A stretch of 64,000 nt of DNA. Source: Psilocybe azurescens (lineage: Eukaryota > Basidiomycota > Agaricomycetes > Agaricales > Agrocybaceae). Positions 11,568 through 23,873 of the stretch are shown here, piece by piece (within the stretch, counting starts at the first letter, position 1; each line of letters opens with the position of its first letter). The stretch lies in assembly GCA_023853785.1 (NCBI GenBank), contig JAJIRX010000162.1, forward strand, positions 1-64,000. The letters are read 5' to 3'. Under the pieces are notes generated by a model. The model was not told the DNA's origin. It made no database searches and saw only the letters and a list, made by a program, of their open reading frames with translations. Position numbers and translations under genes: made by a program.

Positions 11568-11976
11568 AATTTGATTGTAAGGCATGTGAGCAACTCAACT
11601 CTTGGCTTGGTGGATATGATTCAATTCTTAAATGTACGACACCAAGCAACTTTAATTGGTTTATCCACACAATGTTATTTATCCATACCAAATGTGTTCT
11701 ACAAAAGCACAAAATAAAGCATTAGAAGATGAATATGCTGATATAGATGAAGAAGAGTGAAGATAGTTTCAATTATTTAAACATAACTGTCTATGTAAAT
11801 AAATGAAATTTGTACTTTATATGTCAAATGATAGTACTTCACAAATTTATTAGATTCCTTGCAGATTCCTCAGAGATTCCTCACTCATTCCTTCACTTTT
11901 AGCATATTCCTTCAATATTCCTTGAGGATTCCATGGGTCTGAGGAATCCTCAAGGAAAACTGAGGGAGTGATAAGT
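11430..11976. mobile_element. Small TIR element (MITE-like)
   Basis: The left end ACTTATCACTCCCCCAG and right end CTGAGGGAGTGATAAGT are inverted copies of each other about 545 bp apart. Both are followed inward by runs of AT-rich sequence and a GGATTCC motif. I find no clear target duplication. The left end falls in the loop of the fold-back at 11368-11567. The right end carries its own hairpin: CCTTGAGGATTCC, a 10-nt loop, then GGAATCCTCAAGG, about 11918-11953. Confidence 0.6.
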
Positions 11977-12672
11977 ATAGCACCATTTGGTAAAAATAAC
12001 TTGGGAGAAGCCAATTTTACAAAAGCAATAGATTTCTGAGGGCATCATCCACTGCAAGCAAAGTTTGCCAAACCGGTTTAATGAATGCAGATCTCAAACC
12101 ACAAACTTGTTGGTACTACTACCTCTGGAACATACAGTATATGGCACAATGGCCACCAGGAACAACATGGCATCAACACAGCATGGCCTTGCCATGCATA
12201 TGCACACATTGACAAGTTGCAACACTTGTGCAACACTTTGATGCCAGTGTGCATGCATTGACTTGACCACTTGTAGATATATAAAGTAGAAAGGTATTAA
12301 TAGATAAACATCTTCCCCTTCAAATTCTTGGTACACATATGGAGCTTATTGACCTTGCCATTATACTGTCAAAGCAACCTTTTCTCACAAAGAACCTTAT
12401 GCCTGCTCACATTCATGAATTCATTTGTGTTTCTCTGAATATAGGCAATAACTGCTTAAAACTTGCATGGGAGATGGTCCAACACATATACATAATATGG
12501 TATGGTAATATGGTAATTATGCCCACCGACAGTGAGAGAAGAGCAGTGCCAGATACAAAAGGGAGACATGGTGGCGACAGTCCACAGAAAATGTGGCACA
12601 ACCAGTGTTTGTTTGTTTGGCCACTGCCAAAAGCAAACAAGTTTGCAGTGTAAGAATTCTAGAACAGATATG

Positions 12673-12701
12673 CTCAGTTGTTTGTGAGGCAAACGACTGA
12701 G
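12673..12701. repeat. Subterminal-type hairpin 1
   Basis: Arms CTCAGTTGTTTG and CAAACGACTGAG pair over 12 positions (one G-T wobble) around the 5-nt loop TGAGG. A second copy lies 117 bp downstream. Repeated short hairpins near ends are common in hAT elements. Confidence 0.7.
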
Positions 12702-12788
12702 AATGAATTTATATCTACCTAGAACAGATACACTAGATAATTATTTAGTACAACAATTCAATATGTTCAGTAAGAAGAATAATGCTCA

Positions 12789-12819
12789 CCTCAGTTGTTT
12801 GTGAGGCAAATGACTGAGG
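12789..12819. repeat. Subterminal-type hairpin 2
   Basis: Same hairpin as at 12673 with one base different in the right arm (CAAATGACTGAG) and one extra C-G pair at the base. Confidence 0.7.
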
Positions 12820-13455
12820 AGAGCTTGTATCAAAATCTTGTATATAATGTAGTCCATTATCAAGATTCATATCTACAAAGTGAATAGAAACTAATAGAAG
12901 TGTATTGTGTACCACAATAAAGATAACAAATTGAATATATTGTATACTACAGAGGAAAAGGAATAGTGCAATAATGCACCATTAATAAACCAATATATTA
13001 TAATGAATGTGCATACGAATTTTTAAGGAACCAGCAGTCGCACAGCCAAACAACAACGAAGGCGCTATCATGTGTGTTTGCTTACTATATTCCAACATGC
13101 AGTCTGTGGTTTGCCCTAGAAATAGAGGTTTGCAGTTTGAGGTTCAGGAGTTTGAGGTTCACATACCAGGTCCAGCAAACTTTGCTTGCAATGGGCATGA
13201 CTTTCTGTGATTTCTCCATGTTCAACATCACATTATTGATTATTATTGATTATTATTAAAAATAACAAAACAGGAAATACCGAGTTACAATAGCAACAAC
13301 AGAAAAATCATGTTCACATCACATTATTAAAAACAAAACAGGAAATATATTTGCACAAAGATAGAATCTTGATATTGCACCCTCGCTGGGTCCCTGTGTA
13401 AAGAACAAGTCTTTACTTATGTAAAGGCCTTGTAACTACTAAATGAAAGTGCTCT

Positions 13456-13919
13456 GTGTTGGCATCCACAAACATCCTTGACAACCTCTCCGACCTCACC
13501 CCAATGTCATTGGATCTACAAGATGAGCTTGATTGCTACCTTGCTGCTGAAGTCAAAGATGTGAAGGATGCTTTGATGTGGTGGTATAATAGGTGTAGCA
13601 CTTTTCCTTGCCTCTTTCAAATGGTGTGTGATTATCTGTCAGTTCCTGGTGAGTATTTACAATTCATTCATGGCTCAATTACTGACTAATTAAACCAGCA
13701 ACTACTCTCAATGTTGAGCGCACATTCAGCCAAGGCTGTCTCATGCTTCCTCATGTCTGCAATTGCCTCAATGTCCAGTCTACTCATGATCTCATGTGTG
13801 TAGGTTCTTGGAGTGTGCTTGGTTTAATCAAGGATTCCAACTTAAAGGCTGTTTTAAGAGTTGATATCACTGAGGAGCAAGACCTGGCAGAGGACTGGGA
13901 TGCTATCTGCGGCCTGTAG
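13456..13919 (+). pseudogene. hAT transposase, C-terminal dimerisation domain
   Basis: Two exons, 13456-13648 and 13699-13919, are joined by a 50-bp intron (GTGAGT..CCAG, branch-like CTGAC). They encode the conserved hAT C-terminal dimerisation domain: DELDCYLA, ALMWWYNRC..FPCLFQMVCDYLSVPATT, NVERTFSQG and a following LxVQSTHDLMCVGSW segment. There is no ATG at the left edge and the rest of the transposase is missing, so this is a 3' fragment. The splice junction is in frame (Pro-Ala). Confidence 0.85.
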
Positions 13920-14842
13920 TTAATTTTTGTCCCTAGTTATATACCATTGAATGCTCTACTGTTTTCTATACCCCAGGGTTTTTCTTACCCCTGGGACCCA
14001 TTCTAACCCAAACCTGAACCCAAAAACACTCCTACCCTTCACTGTGGGATAGGTTTTCAAAGGGTTCAGGTACGAGTACCCTCAAAATCACCCTCGGGTT
14101 ACCCAGGATGATCACTAACATCAAGGTCAGGGATATCACCATCAGTCCCATTTCGGGAGCATTCCTGGTGGGGAAGCAGGGGATCAGATTGATGCTGAGG
14201 AGGGTGTGTACCAATGGGTGGGGCGACATCACTGGTATTTTGGGACATGTTTTGTAGTGCGCAAAAAGGCGGAGATGAAGGAGATCAGGAGATCCGAATG
14301 AAGGGATGTTGAAAAGGAAGGTTCAGCATGAGATATATGCGCAAAAAATGAGAGAGATCTGAGTGAAGGACTTGGAAAAGGCAAAATGTAAATCTCTCTG
14401 TGAAAGTTGAAGGGACCGAGAGTGAGAGAGGGAAACTCGAGGACTGCAGTTTAAGTATTATGAATATAATATCGAGTGATTCTAAAGAACCAGAATTGAC
14501 AAATGCCTGACAAGGCAGATCATTAAATTATCCTTTGATGGATGATGAAGATCATTGAAGATCCCGAAATGGAATCCCCTTTTCTCACTGATATCTTATC
14601 TGTGGATGAGCAGGCTGCGCTCTCATCGTGGAATTCTCGAAAAATTGCTTGGCTGCCGAGATCACCAATTTGTTGAGTTTGATTGTCCGCGACTGTAGGG
14701 ATGTAGGGCTGCTCGGAAGCGCTCGGTAGCGCTCGCAACATGTGGACCCTGTCAACGATATCTATGCGAAATCTATAAAACTGATCAGTAATGCATATCC
14801 TAGTAATGCATATCCTTTGATTCTGCTTCTGCTTTCGATTCG
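13920..14842. other. Non-coding: hAT remnant and UGT upstream region
   Basis: Begins with hAT 3' sequence including the palindromic CCAGGGT..ACCCCTGG near 13974-13997. It continues as purine-rich sequence with GAGATCTGAGTGAAGGA-like repeats up to the glycosyltransferase start. I see no gene, and no promoter motif I would stand behind. Confidence 0.5.
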
Positions 14843-17050
14843 ATGTCTTCTACTACCACCAAAAGCACCTCCCATTTTGTCTTCTCGGCAATCCCAGCAT
14901 GGGGTAAGTTGTTTGGTACTCGTTAACGGAAACACCGTTCTGTGTGATGGATTACGAATCTTCCTGTTTGTTCTCTATGTTTTTCTTTAGGTCATGCCAA
15001 ATCGTTCTGCATATTGGCAGCGCGTCTGGTTGAAGCGAACACGAATGTTTTTGTGACTTTGATCCTCGCCCCAACCCTTCTTGAGAAAGCTGAGACAGAG
15101 GTGGCGGCTGAGTTCCAAAGTACAAAGGCCTCTGAGGAGACTCGCAAGCGTGTCAGGTATGTCCCGCATAAACACTGATGTCCATTTCCCGACTATGCCT
15201 ACTGACCAACGTTAACACTACACTAGAATCCTCTCGGCCTTCAAGTCAGACTCGCCAGATTTTTCAGTCTGCTCAAACCACTCGTCGAGACTTACGGACC
15301 GGCCTATCAAACTCTTTTTAGAGTCCAAGCCCATTTCGTGCACCGTAACAGGGAAAGTCTTCGATGCCGTGCCCCCACCCAATGTAGTCGTTCTTGATGT
15401 GAGTAACACATTCTTCTATTTATGGTCCCCTACATTGCTTTACTGCATCTTTATGTTCGTCAAAACTTTCTAGTTCTTTGCATATTACCAGATGCTGGCC
15501 ACACGTGCCATTACCGGAAACACTGTGCCCATTCTTGCATGGGTGACCGGCCATACATCCCACGGTGTCCGCCTATTTGGACCTGCCAGCCATGGAGGGT
15601 CATTTGAGGACCTCAGTGCTAGGATCGAAGCAGAGGCAGTGCGTACCGGAAAACACCACTCGAGATAGGCGACAAGGTAAGTTCATGATGACGAATTATA
15701 TTTCTTCAGGATGTCCTCTAAGCAGCTGTACGGATATCCAGATCTATAATCACACAGAGGGAAAGATCGTCCAGATCGCTGGACTTCCTGACATGTATGA
15801 TTGGGAAGCCTTCCCGCAGACGGTAAGAGTAGTCACATGTAGAATGCGGCTTATGCAAGGCACATCAGGCTGACTGCTATTTGTCGATAGCTTCTTATTC
15901 ATGTTCCTCTTAGCGAAATCAATCAAAACAGCCCAAGCGTGAGCCCCTATCGTGAATATACCTATAACAGGACTCATGAAGACTCGATTACCCTTAGAGG
16001 TCTTAAAGAATGCGATGCAGTTTTCGCGACCACAGCATATGCCTTCGAAGCAGAGTCGATCGGCGCATTCAAATCATGGTTTGCTAGTTGGAAGAAAGAC
16101 GCATATGTCATTGGACCCGTGCTATCCACTAGGAAAGTCGAAGATGCTCCCGGAAGCACAGAGACCAAGGATTTCCTCGAGAAAGCACAAGCAGAATACG
16201 GCGAAAAATCGGTCCTCTTGGTATGTTCTATTTATAAATTGTTTGTAATCTCTATGTACTGACGACAATGTTTAGATCTCTTTCGGCACTATTTTCTGGC
16301 CATCAGAGCAGAACTACATTGAGGAGGTCATTGAAGCCTTGGTTGAGAAGAAATTCCCCTTGTAAGTCTCTCTAGAATTTGCTCAACATTTGCGTATTGA
16401 CAACGCACTTAGATCCTCAGCTACGCATCACCTTGGGCCAAAATCTCGGATGACCTGGCCCAAAAATCAAGGAACTGGCCTTGGGCTGATCTCCAAGTGG
16501 GTTCCACAGCAATATATTCTGGCCCACCCTGTATGCCCTTTCATATACTCTAAGTGCCTGGTTACCTGTGCTCATACCCGAGTTTGTAGGCTACTGGCTG
16601 GTTCATGACTCATGGCGGGCACAACAGTGTCATGGAGACTCTTGCAAGTGGAATCCCTGTGTATGTTCATTCTCCGCTAGATAATTTGGAGTTTTGAACC
16701 TCATTTCGATGCTTCACAGGATATGCTGGCCATTCGAAGCCGACCAACCCGCTGCTGCTGCACATATGACCGAAAATCTCAATGTCGCTTTCGAATTAGT
16801 GGAAGTGCGAACCGGCGAAAACGGTTTGAAGCCTTTGCTCAGGAACGGACGCAAGGCAAAGGGTACACGGGAGGCTGTAGGTGTTGAGATTAGAGAGGTC
16901 ATCGACGCTTGCCGCAGTGCGAAAGGAGACGAGCTGCGGAAAAATGCCCAAGCTCTCAAGATCAAGTTTGCCGAGGCCTGGGCGGCTGATGGTGTTAGCA
17001 GAAAGGAATTCCGAGCCTTCGTGGAGAAGTATGGTCTCGACCTTCATTAA
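14843..17050 (+). CDS. UDP-glycosyltransferase (GT1 family)
   Basis: A sugar-nucleotide-dependent glycosyltransferase; acceptor unknown. Exons: 14843-14903, 14991-15156, 15227-15398, 15474-15676, 15742-15822, 15891-16220, 16276-16361, 16413-16530, 16590-16660, 16720-17050, all with GT..AG introns. The N-terminus HFVFSAIPAWGHAKSF is the acceptor-domain start with the usual catalytic-type His. The C-terminal UGT signature is WVPQQYILAHPATG..THGGHNS..E....IPVICWPFEADQ. As sequenced, exon 4 (GGAAAACACC near 15650) is one base short of frame. In exon 8, the segment encoding ILSYASPWAKISDDLAQ is readable only in another frame, as if two compensating indels flank it. It may be a pseudogene or contain base-calling errors. 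It is the first host gene of the 14.8-23.5 kb block. Confidence 0.85.
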
Positions 17051-17169
17051 GCACAAGTGTTATGGTATGAACGCTGTGTGTCTGGCACTGTGCCGGTCTT
17101 TCCACGTTATCTTGTCAGAGATAGAAGCCAAATGTATAAATTGAGAAGCAATTGAAAGGTCGACTCTAT

Positions 17170-18535
17170 GGATGAGAAAAACATCACCGTTGTGTTTATT
17201 CATTAAGCGGGACCGTAGTCCAGACCTCGGGGAATGGATACCACGACTGTCCCAACTCGTGGAGCACAATTGATCCATCCCAAAGGCGTTGTATATCAAA
17301 GTCCAACCATCGGTCCTCATATCTATAACCCCCAGCTTCCGTACGGTATTAAAAACCAACCTGGCAGAGGGTATGCAACCTAGAAGCGAGATAAAACTCA
17401 CACTTTCGGCGGTCTGCACACAGAAAAGATCCAGGATCCGTCTTGGGATCGCCTTCGTCAAATCCTTCGAATGGTATACCTATTCGAAGTCGTTGGATAT
17501 ACTCATATTTATCAAATGCGTCTCCGTGGTCCGTCTGTATAGGGGTAAAATTTAAGGAGGCCAAAACTTCCGTCAAATAATTGCTTACCCATCTAGAGTA
17601 CATCCTGCTTCTCCATCGCAATATCCACATATTTCCACCTCAAGGTTTTCTAGCAATGGGCATATCTGTCCTAGTCGTTCAAAATGTGTGGAGTCAAGCC
17701 CATCTTCTACCATGATCCTGAAAGTCTTGAGACATTTACCATTTCCTGTAGTATCTAAATTGTTTAATACCATCTCAAAGTTTGCTCTACTATGAGCGAA
17801 AGGTGTAAAAGCCAGTTCCGCCTCAGAGCCTTTGAGGTCCAATACTTCTTGCGATGCGGACGTGAGTAATAGCTCATATTACTGTACCTTCTTTCAACAG
17901 GACCTTCCCCACTCTGTTAGTTTCCCGACAGGAGTGAAGGAAAGGCATTCAAGTTTGAAAGTAGCTATAGATGGAAGGCTGTTTGGGGCTAGTCCTTTTC
18001 TGAACGGGGTATCAATCATTCTCATATCCTTGATACTGGGACATCCTACAATAGCACGAAGGAAAGAATTCGGTGGATAGAAGGGACAAGTGATGTGAAA
18101 GGTACGTATGTTTTCCATCCTGGGAACTGCTTGTTCGAGTTTAATTAGGTCCTTTGGTGTGTACGCCTCGATTATATACATAACATCTGGGGCAGTCGGA
18201 GATGCATCAGGCCCATCATCAGGCCAGTCTAGTCTAAAATTCCTGGAGCAAATGATCAGATAGATCTAAGGCCATCTCTTGGCTTATTGAAAGTACGACC
18301 ATAGCCTCTCTGGCAGAAAGTGTAATCCTGATTCATTGTCTTGTTTCTTCGGATGAGGCCATCTGATAGATGAAAAAGTAGCGATTTTGTCGCATAGAAA
18401 AAATCGTGAGACAGCTCCGACAGGCTGCGTAGGGTGGTTTGTCTTTCCCTATAGCTGAAGGTAGTCACAACTTGTACAATTTTCCCGATAACACCGAAAT
18501 CAAGGTGGGTTAGCTATAGCCATTATGAGCTCATA
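17170..18535 (-). pseudogene. F-box/LRR-like protein remnant
   Basis: Four minus-strand segments line up as one protein. An F-box-like start ELIMAIA (near 18520) leads into TLRSLSELSHDFFYATKSLLF (about 18372-18435). A middle part has LRR-like hydrophobic spacing, IVGCPSIKDMRMIDTP and LPSIATFKLECLSF (17894-18181). Next comes LKTFRIMVEDG..ERLGQICPLLENLEVEICGY (17585-17842). The C-terminal part runs down to about 17170. Such proteins are substrate adaptors of SCF ubiquitin ligases and are greatly expanded in Agaricomycetes. The frame changes near 18500, so it may be broken; intron borders and the 3' end are not certain. Confidence 0.5.
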
Positions 18536-18967
18536 TGGTGTCGTCCGTCGAGCTATAACATAAAATTTAACTTGTCCAATTAACGGAAAAAATGTGACGA
18601 ACCTGGCAGACTGTGTTGTGATTCGAAACAGTTCGAACGCAAGAACATACCTAGTACAAACCTGGTAAGAAGCGACTGAGTTTGAACTTGCTGACCTCCC
18701 GCCGTAATTTGCCGAGAGCAGTACAGGGCGTCTGTTGTGATGCCAACTCGACTCTTCACAATCGATCGCTAATTCAATCGGTCAGGTATTCTCAGAATAC
18801 ATGCCTTGAACAATTCGTCCAGCCATGCCGATTGAACAAGCCAAATTATTCACAGCATATCACCACCCTACCATTATCCATGATCGTCTTCCACCGGAGA
18901 TAATGTCCGCCGTTTCGGTCAGTCTTGGTTCTGCCATGGAACTATCCAGCTATTGACAAGTGTCCAG
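18536..18967. other. Non-coding spacer
   Basis: Between the F-box remnant and the truncated transporter. It holds none of the five or so N-terminal transporter exons that the paralogue downstream possesses. Confidence 0.5.
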
Positions 18968-20397
18968 GATTGCGGAGCGGTCGACGTGGAGATGGGTATT
19001 CTGGTCGACCAGTATTGTTGACGTTCTGGTTCAGATCTCCGGCCTGTTCTTCCTTCTTGAAAGTAAAGCCCTCATTGTCCATCTTTGCCCTTGCCTTTGT
19101 TCAATTAGCGTTGACGCTCTTTGTCTTCAGCATTTGCACCCTACCTACTTGAACAAAAGGCGAAAGAGATCCGAAAGAAACTTGATGAAGAAAACGCGCC
19201 GCATAGAGAAGTTAGGACTATCTTCGAGTCAGCGGAACCACGATCGTAAGTTTTCGACCACGCCCTTCCTTTTTCGAAAATGCTCAAGTTATCATTCCAG
19301 ATGGCAGCATATATTCGCAAAAGCATTGACACGACCTTTCCAACTCTTCGCATATGAGACCATCGTTCAGATTCTTGGAGTATATATGGCATTCGTATAT
19401 GGAATCTTCTATCGTACGTTCTTTCCTCCTTTCCTCCTTCCCTAGAATCTGTACTGACCCTTTTTCAGTCTTCCTTACTACGATGCCAGTCATTTTCAGG
19501 GATAATTACCACGAAGGTCCCGGAATTGGGGGACTGCATTATATTGTGCTCGGCGTTGGATTGTCGGCGTCTTCCCAAATCAATGCTCGGTTCATGGACC
19601 GCATATACATACACTTCAAGAAGAGGAACAATGGCGTCGGCGAGCCTGAATTCCGCCTTCGTGAGTAGTGATAATCATTCGAGACATGACCTACGACTGA
19701 CATGGAGGTTAATCACTTACAGCAACCACTATTCCAGGATCTATAATTCTTCCTTTCGGCTTGCTGCTAAGTGGCTGGGCGGCACATCATAAGCTACACT
19801 GGATCGCTGTCGACTTCGTGCGTCTATTTCATAAATTTATTTTATCCTCTGATTAAACAGTGTTAATATTGGACTGCAGGGCATTGCGTGTCGGGGCAGG
19901 CATGATCCTCGTTTTCCAGGGCATTCAAACCTATGTCGTCGATACGTTTACGCTACATGCGGCGTCTGGTACGTTTTCTTCTCTTTCGACCCTAGCGTTC
20001 CTTCGCTTATCTAAGTCTTGTTGTTCTCTCAGCTCTGGCAGCTGTGTCCACGCTGCGCTCGTTAGCTGGTTTTGGATTCCCTCTCTTTGCGCCTTCGATG
20101 TACGCCAAGCTTGGTTATGGAAAAGGCAATACCATTCTAGCAGCTTTAGCTATTGCACTAGGATGCCCAGCGTAAGTTCTTATTCTATAGAAGACATCCC
20201 AGCCGTAGCCTATTGCTGACCTAAACTCTTTTCCGTGCGACAGTCCAATCCTCCTCTGGAAGTTCGGTAAAAGAATCCGAATGAGCAGCAGATACGCGAA
20301 CAAACAGGCGCATCCGCGATCACCGCCTATATCAGCCGGTCCGACTCTCGAGGCCTCGCATAACGACCACCATAACGAAAAGAAGAATGCCGTTTAA
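18968..20397 (+). pseudogene. MFS transporter, C-terminal half (copy 1)
   Basis: Homologous to the second half of a 12-TM major facilitator transporter of the fungal DHA1/drug-polyamine type. Exons: 18968-19062, 19131-19245, 19301-19413, 19469-19660, 19723-19816, 19880-19968, 20033-20171, 20244-20397. Protein landmarks: [75 protein letters not shown]. The first exon starts exactly at the acceptor equivalent to an internal exon of copy 2, and everything upstream is missing. A frame break at the start of exon 6 (about 19888) further disables it. It is a 5'-truncated tandem paralogue of the gene at 21028. Confidence 0.85.
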
Positions 20398-21027
20398 GAT
20401 TTTATACGACAACTTGCAGTTTACTTTAGAACGTGATAATCACTGTCGCATTGCTTTCGCACGGACTTGGACTATTTAGAGCGCGGGGGATACAAGGTGT
20501 ATACATATTCGTAGTATGTACTTTATGACTTTTGGGCGTATGTACGGCCGCCTCTAATGCTATTGTTATATATTTAAATTTCATGCCAGTGGAGCTGTGT
20601 GGGATACTTCTAAAAATTACAAGTTGGAAATCAAAGTTATCGTCGGCCGACGCTGCACATATAAAATATTCCAACGGCTCCGACATCCATCTTGGATACC
20701 ATTTTCTGCTTAGTACAAGTCTCCTCGAGGCGCACTTAGTGCATACTATGGGCAGGTCAGGCGATCGGAAATATTTCCTTCTCAAACGACTCACACTCAC
20801 ACTTTCCATGCACCCTCCGTCTTATTCATCACAGTCATCGAAATAAGGTCATCGATAGTTGACCTCGGTTCTTTATAAAATGAATGCTCTGTCCGACTTC
20901 ATGTATCCTCGTACCGGAGTCTATAATTGCTTCAAGGCCTGTGTCCTCACAGACCTGAAAGCAGTTGGAATACCTACGAGTCGGACTCTTTTATACTCTC
21001 TTGAAGCTTTGCTATCGCCTGCAGGCC
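20398..21027. other. Intergenic spacer between MFS copies
   Basis: About 630 bp containing the 3' end of copy 1 and the promoter region of copy 2. I identify no element. Confidence 0.5.
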
Positions 21028-23515
21028 ATGCTCTTGAACGACTCTTGTGAAGCAGACGCATTATCTTCGATGCCCGATTCCGCAGAGACGGGTGTCCAAG
21101 ATTCCATCAGCGGATCCGGGAATGTACCCGAGGGACAAGTGCGATCGAACTCGGAAAGGATGCGAGCAGAGCGCGTTTGCAATGGAGATAAAGCTACCAC
21201 AAATAACGAAGTGCTCTTGGTTGATTGGGATGGTCCTTCTGACCCTTCAAACCCGAAAAAGTGAGTTTTGGCAATGGCTCCTTGTCGACAGTTCAAGCCA
21301 CCCTAATGAAGTTGACGATGTTCTAGTTGGCCATATCGAAAGAAATGGGTTGCGACGCTAGTTGTCTCGGCTGTCACATTCATATCACCCGTTTCGTCGT
21401 CTATGATTGCACCTGCAAGTGGCCAGGTAGCTCAGAGCTTCGGAATAACGAGCAACGTGCTTATAGCTATGACGACTAGCGTTTTTCTGCTGGGATTTGG
21501 TAGGTATTTTTCTTGTTCTATTTTAACTACGCTTTGGTGTAATTTGAATTTGAATTTGAATTTCTCCTACCAGCTGCTGGTCCTTTGGTACGTACCTTCA
21601 CCTATCATTTTTTTATTTAATTCTTTTGGATTCGAGGCATATCTGACGGGCATTATTATAGTTTGTAGGACCTCTCAGCGAGATATTCGGTCGCACCCGA
21701 GTCCTACAATCATCCTACTTATTTTATCTAGGTAAACTCCATACCCGATTATCATTTCCCCCTCTAATACGCTCATGCGATGCTTGTGCATTCTTTGTAT
21801 ATAGCCTGGAACACGGGGTGCGGTTTTTCTACAAGTAAGACACAATTACTTGTTTTTCGATTTCTGGCTGGACTCGGCGGAGCGGCACCGCTTTCTGTGA
21901 GTCTTTAAGCTTCACAAATGGCCATATTTCCGTGGACTGATTTTTTATATGGTAAGATCGGTGGAGGAGTCCTTGGCGATATATGGCTTCCAGAAGAGAG
22001 GGGTAAGGCGATTGCGGTATATTCACTGGCACCCCTGTTAGGACCAGCTATAGGACCTGTGTGTGGAGGTTGGTTAGTAATAATTAATGCAATTCAGTGA
22101 ACCTACATTGTACTAATAAGAATTTCCTACTAATTAGGATCGCTGAAAGGTCAACCTGGCGATGGGTTTTCTGGTCAACAAGTTTAGTAGATGTCGTAGT
22201 GCAAATAACTGGTCTATTCTACCTTCGAGAATGTACGCCTCCGTCAGCTCTGTAGATGTTCATTGTTAACCCATTGACGTGTCTAGCTTATGCACCATTT
22301 TTGCTTGAGCAAAAGCAAACCAGATACGAAAAAGACTCGATCTTGAAAACCAGCCGCACAAAATAGTGCGGACAATTTTTGAATCCTCTGAAGAACGAAC
22401 GTAATGCTCTCAGAATTGAGCTCAGCCTGCTATACAGTGCTAATGATCGTCTCAGATGGAAGAATATATTTAGGACAGCATTAACGCGGCCTTTCCGGCT
22501 ATTTGCGTACGAGAGTATTGTCCAGATTCTTGGAATATACATGGCGTTTGTGTATGGGATATTTTACAGTGCGTGAATACAATTCTCTTTCGTTTTGTTT
22601 GATAATTGAGAACATGTGCACTACTAGTATTCCTTACTAGTGCGCCTATTATATTTAGCAGCATATACAACGAGGGTCCTGGTACCGGGGCCTCCACTAT
22701 ATCGCATTAGGCTTGGGGTTAACGCTTTCTTCCCAAGCGAGTGCCCGATATATCGATCGTATCTACATCCATTTCAAGAACAAAAATAACGGTGTTGGGG
22801 AGCCTGAGTTTCGCCTTCGTCAGTATTTCAGTTACTTAAAAAAGAAACATGAAGTGATTTAATCCGTATAGCGACGATCATCCTTGGATCTATGCTGGTT
22901 CCTTTTGGTCTGTTATTGAGTGGGTGGTCGGCTCAGAAAAAATACACTGGATTGCAGTCGACATCGTACGCCCACACCTATCACGCTGGATGCTTATCAC
23001 TTAATTTCAGAAAATATGGAAGGGAAACCTATTCGTTGGTGCCGGGTCGAATCTTGTCTTTCAAGGAGTTCAGACCTATGTCGTCGACACATTTACCTTG
23101 CATGCAGCTTCTGGTATGCCCGGCCCTATTCTTCGTACATTCTCATTCTCAGACCTTCGATCTAGCGTTAGCGGCCGTGAACACTCTGCGTTCGCTAGCT
23201 GGTTTTGGATTCCCCCTTTTTCGCCCTGCGATGTCGCCAAAATTGGTTATGGTAAAGGAGATACGATTTTGGCTTGTTTAGCTATCGCAATGGGTTGCCC
23301 AGCGTAAGTTGGAGGTAGTTTCTTTCTAGTCGTCATCACATTTGACGTTTCACTATTGCAGTCCGATTCTCCTATGGAAGTATGGAAGAAGAATAAGAAT
23401 GGGAAGCAGATACGCAGCCAATCCGAAGCTCCTACAACCGCTGTCGGCAAGCTCAACGATAGACTCTACTGCCAATCGCAGCAACAGCCATGTAGAAAAA
23501 GATGGAGCAAATTAG
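21028..23515 (+). CDS. MFS transporter (copy 2), full length
   Basis: A twelve-TM major facilitator of the fungal drug:H+ antiporter (DHA1-like) type, acting in a membrane; substrate unknown. The start ATG at 21028 precedes a hydrophilic N-terminus ending [21 protein letters not shown], the family's usual lead-in to TM1. Landmarks: [17 protein letters not shown] (loop 2-3 motif), [78 protein letters not shown]. The stop is at 23513-23515. At least ten short introns. As sequenced, four one-base breaks occur, near 22312 (A run), 22686 (G run), 22944 (A run) and 23233; the first three are at homopolymers. Either a recent pseudogene or an intact gene with base-calling errors. Confidence 0.8.
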
Positions 23516-23873
23516 TACTACTTACCCACACTGTAGATGGCGTTTGGCCTCATATCGCACAGGGCGATAGGGATTATTGTTCGTATTATGTAGTATGTCC
23601 TCTTTAAAAAAATTATCGATTAACTGAAAATGAACTCTGGCTCGCCAGTTTGCTGCCCGATTGGGCTCATCTGAGGTCATTTGTGTTTTAATCTATTTTT
23701 AGATCAGGAGAGGGTCATCAAGAACTTCGTGGATTCTTGAGTCGAACCAAACCACAATGGAGCCTTTAGCATACTCAGCGACCGGGAGCAGTGCAGCGCC
23801 AAGAAAGTATCGAGCGAAAGCGAAAGCGACACTCTTTCTGTGCATACGGGTTCTACGTACACCGCTGCAGGGT
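23516..23873. other. Downstream spacer of MFS copy 2
   Basis: No gene. Ends abruptly at the left end of the TIR element at 23874. Confidence 0.5.

Larger units (their letters stand above)
11977..13455. other. Non-coding, hAT-associated repeats
   Basis: I found no supportable gene. The stretch holds two copies of a 29-31-nt hairpin (listed separately) and short AT-rich repeats. It may be the 5' part of the degenerate hAT element whose transposase tail starts near 13456. Confidence 0.4.
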
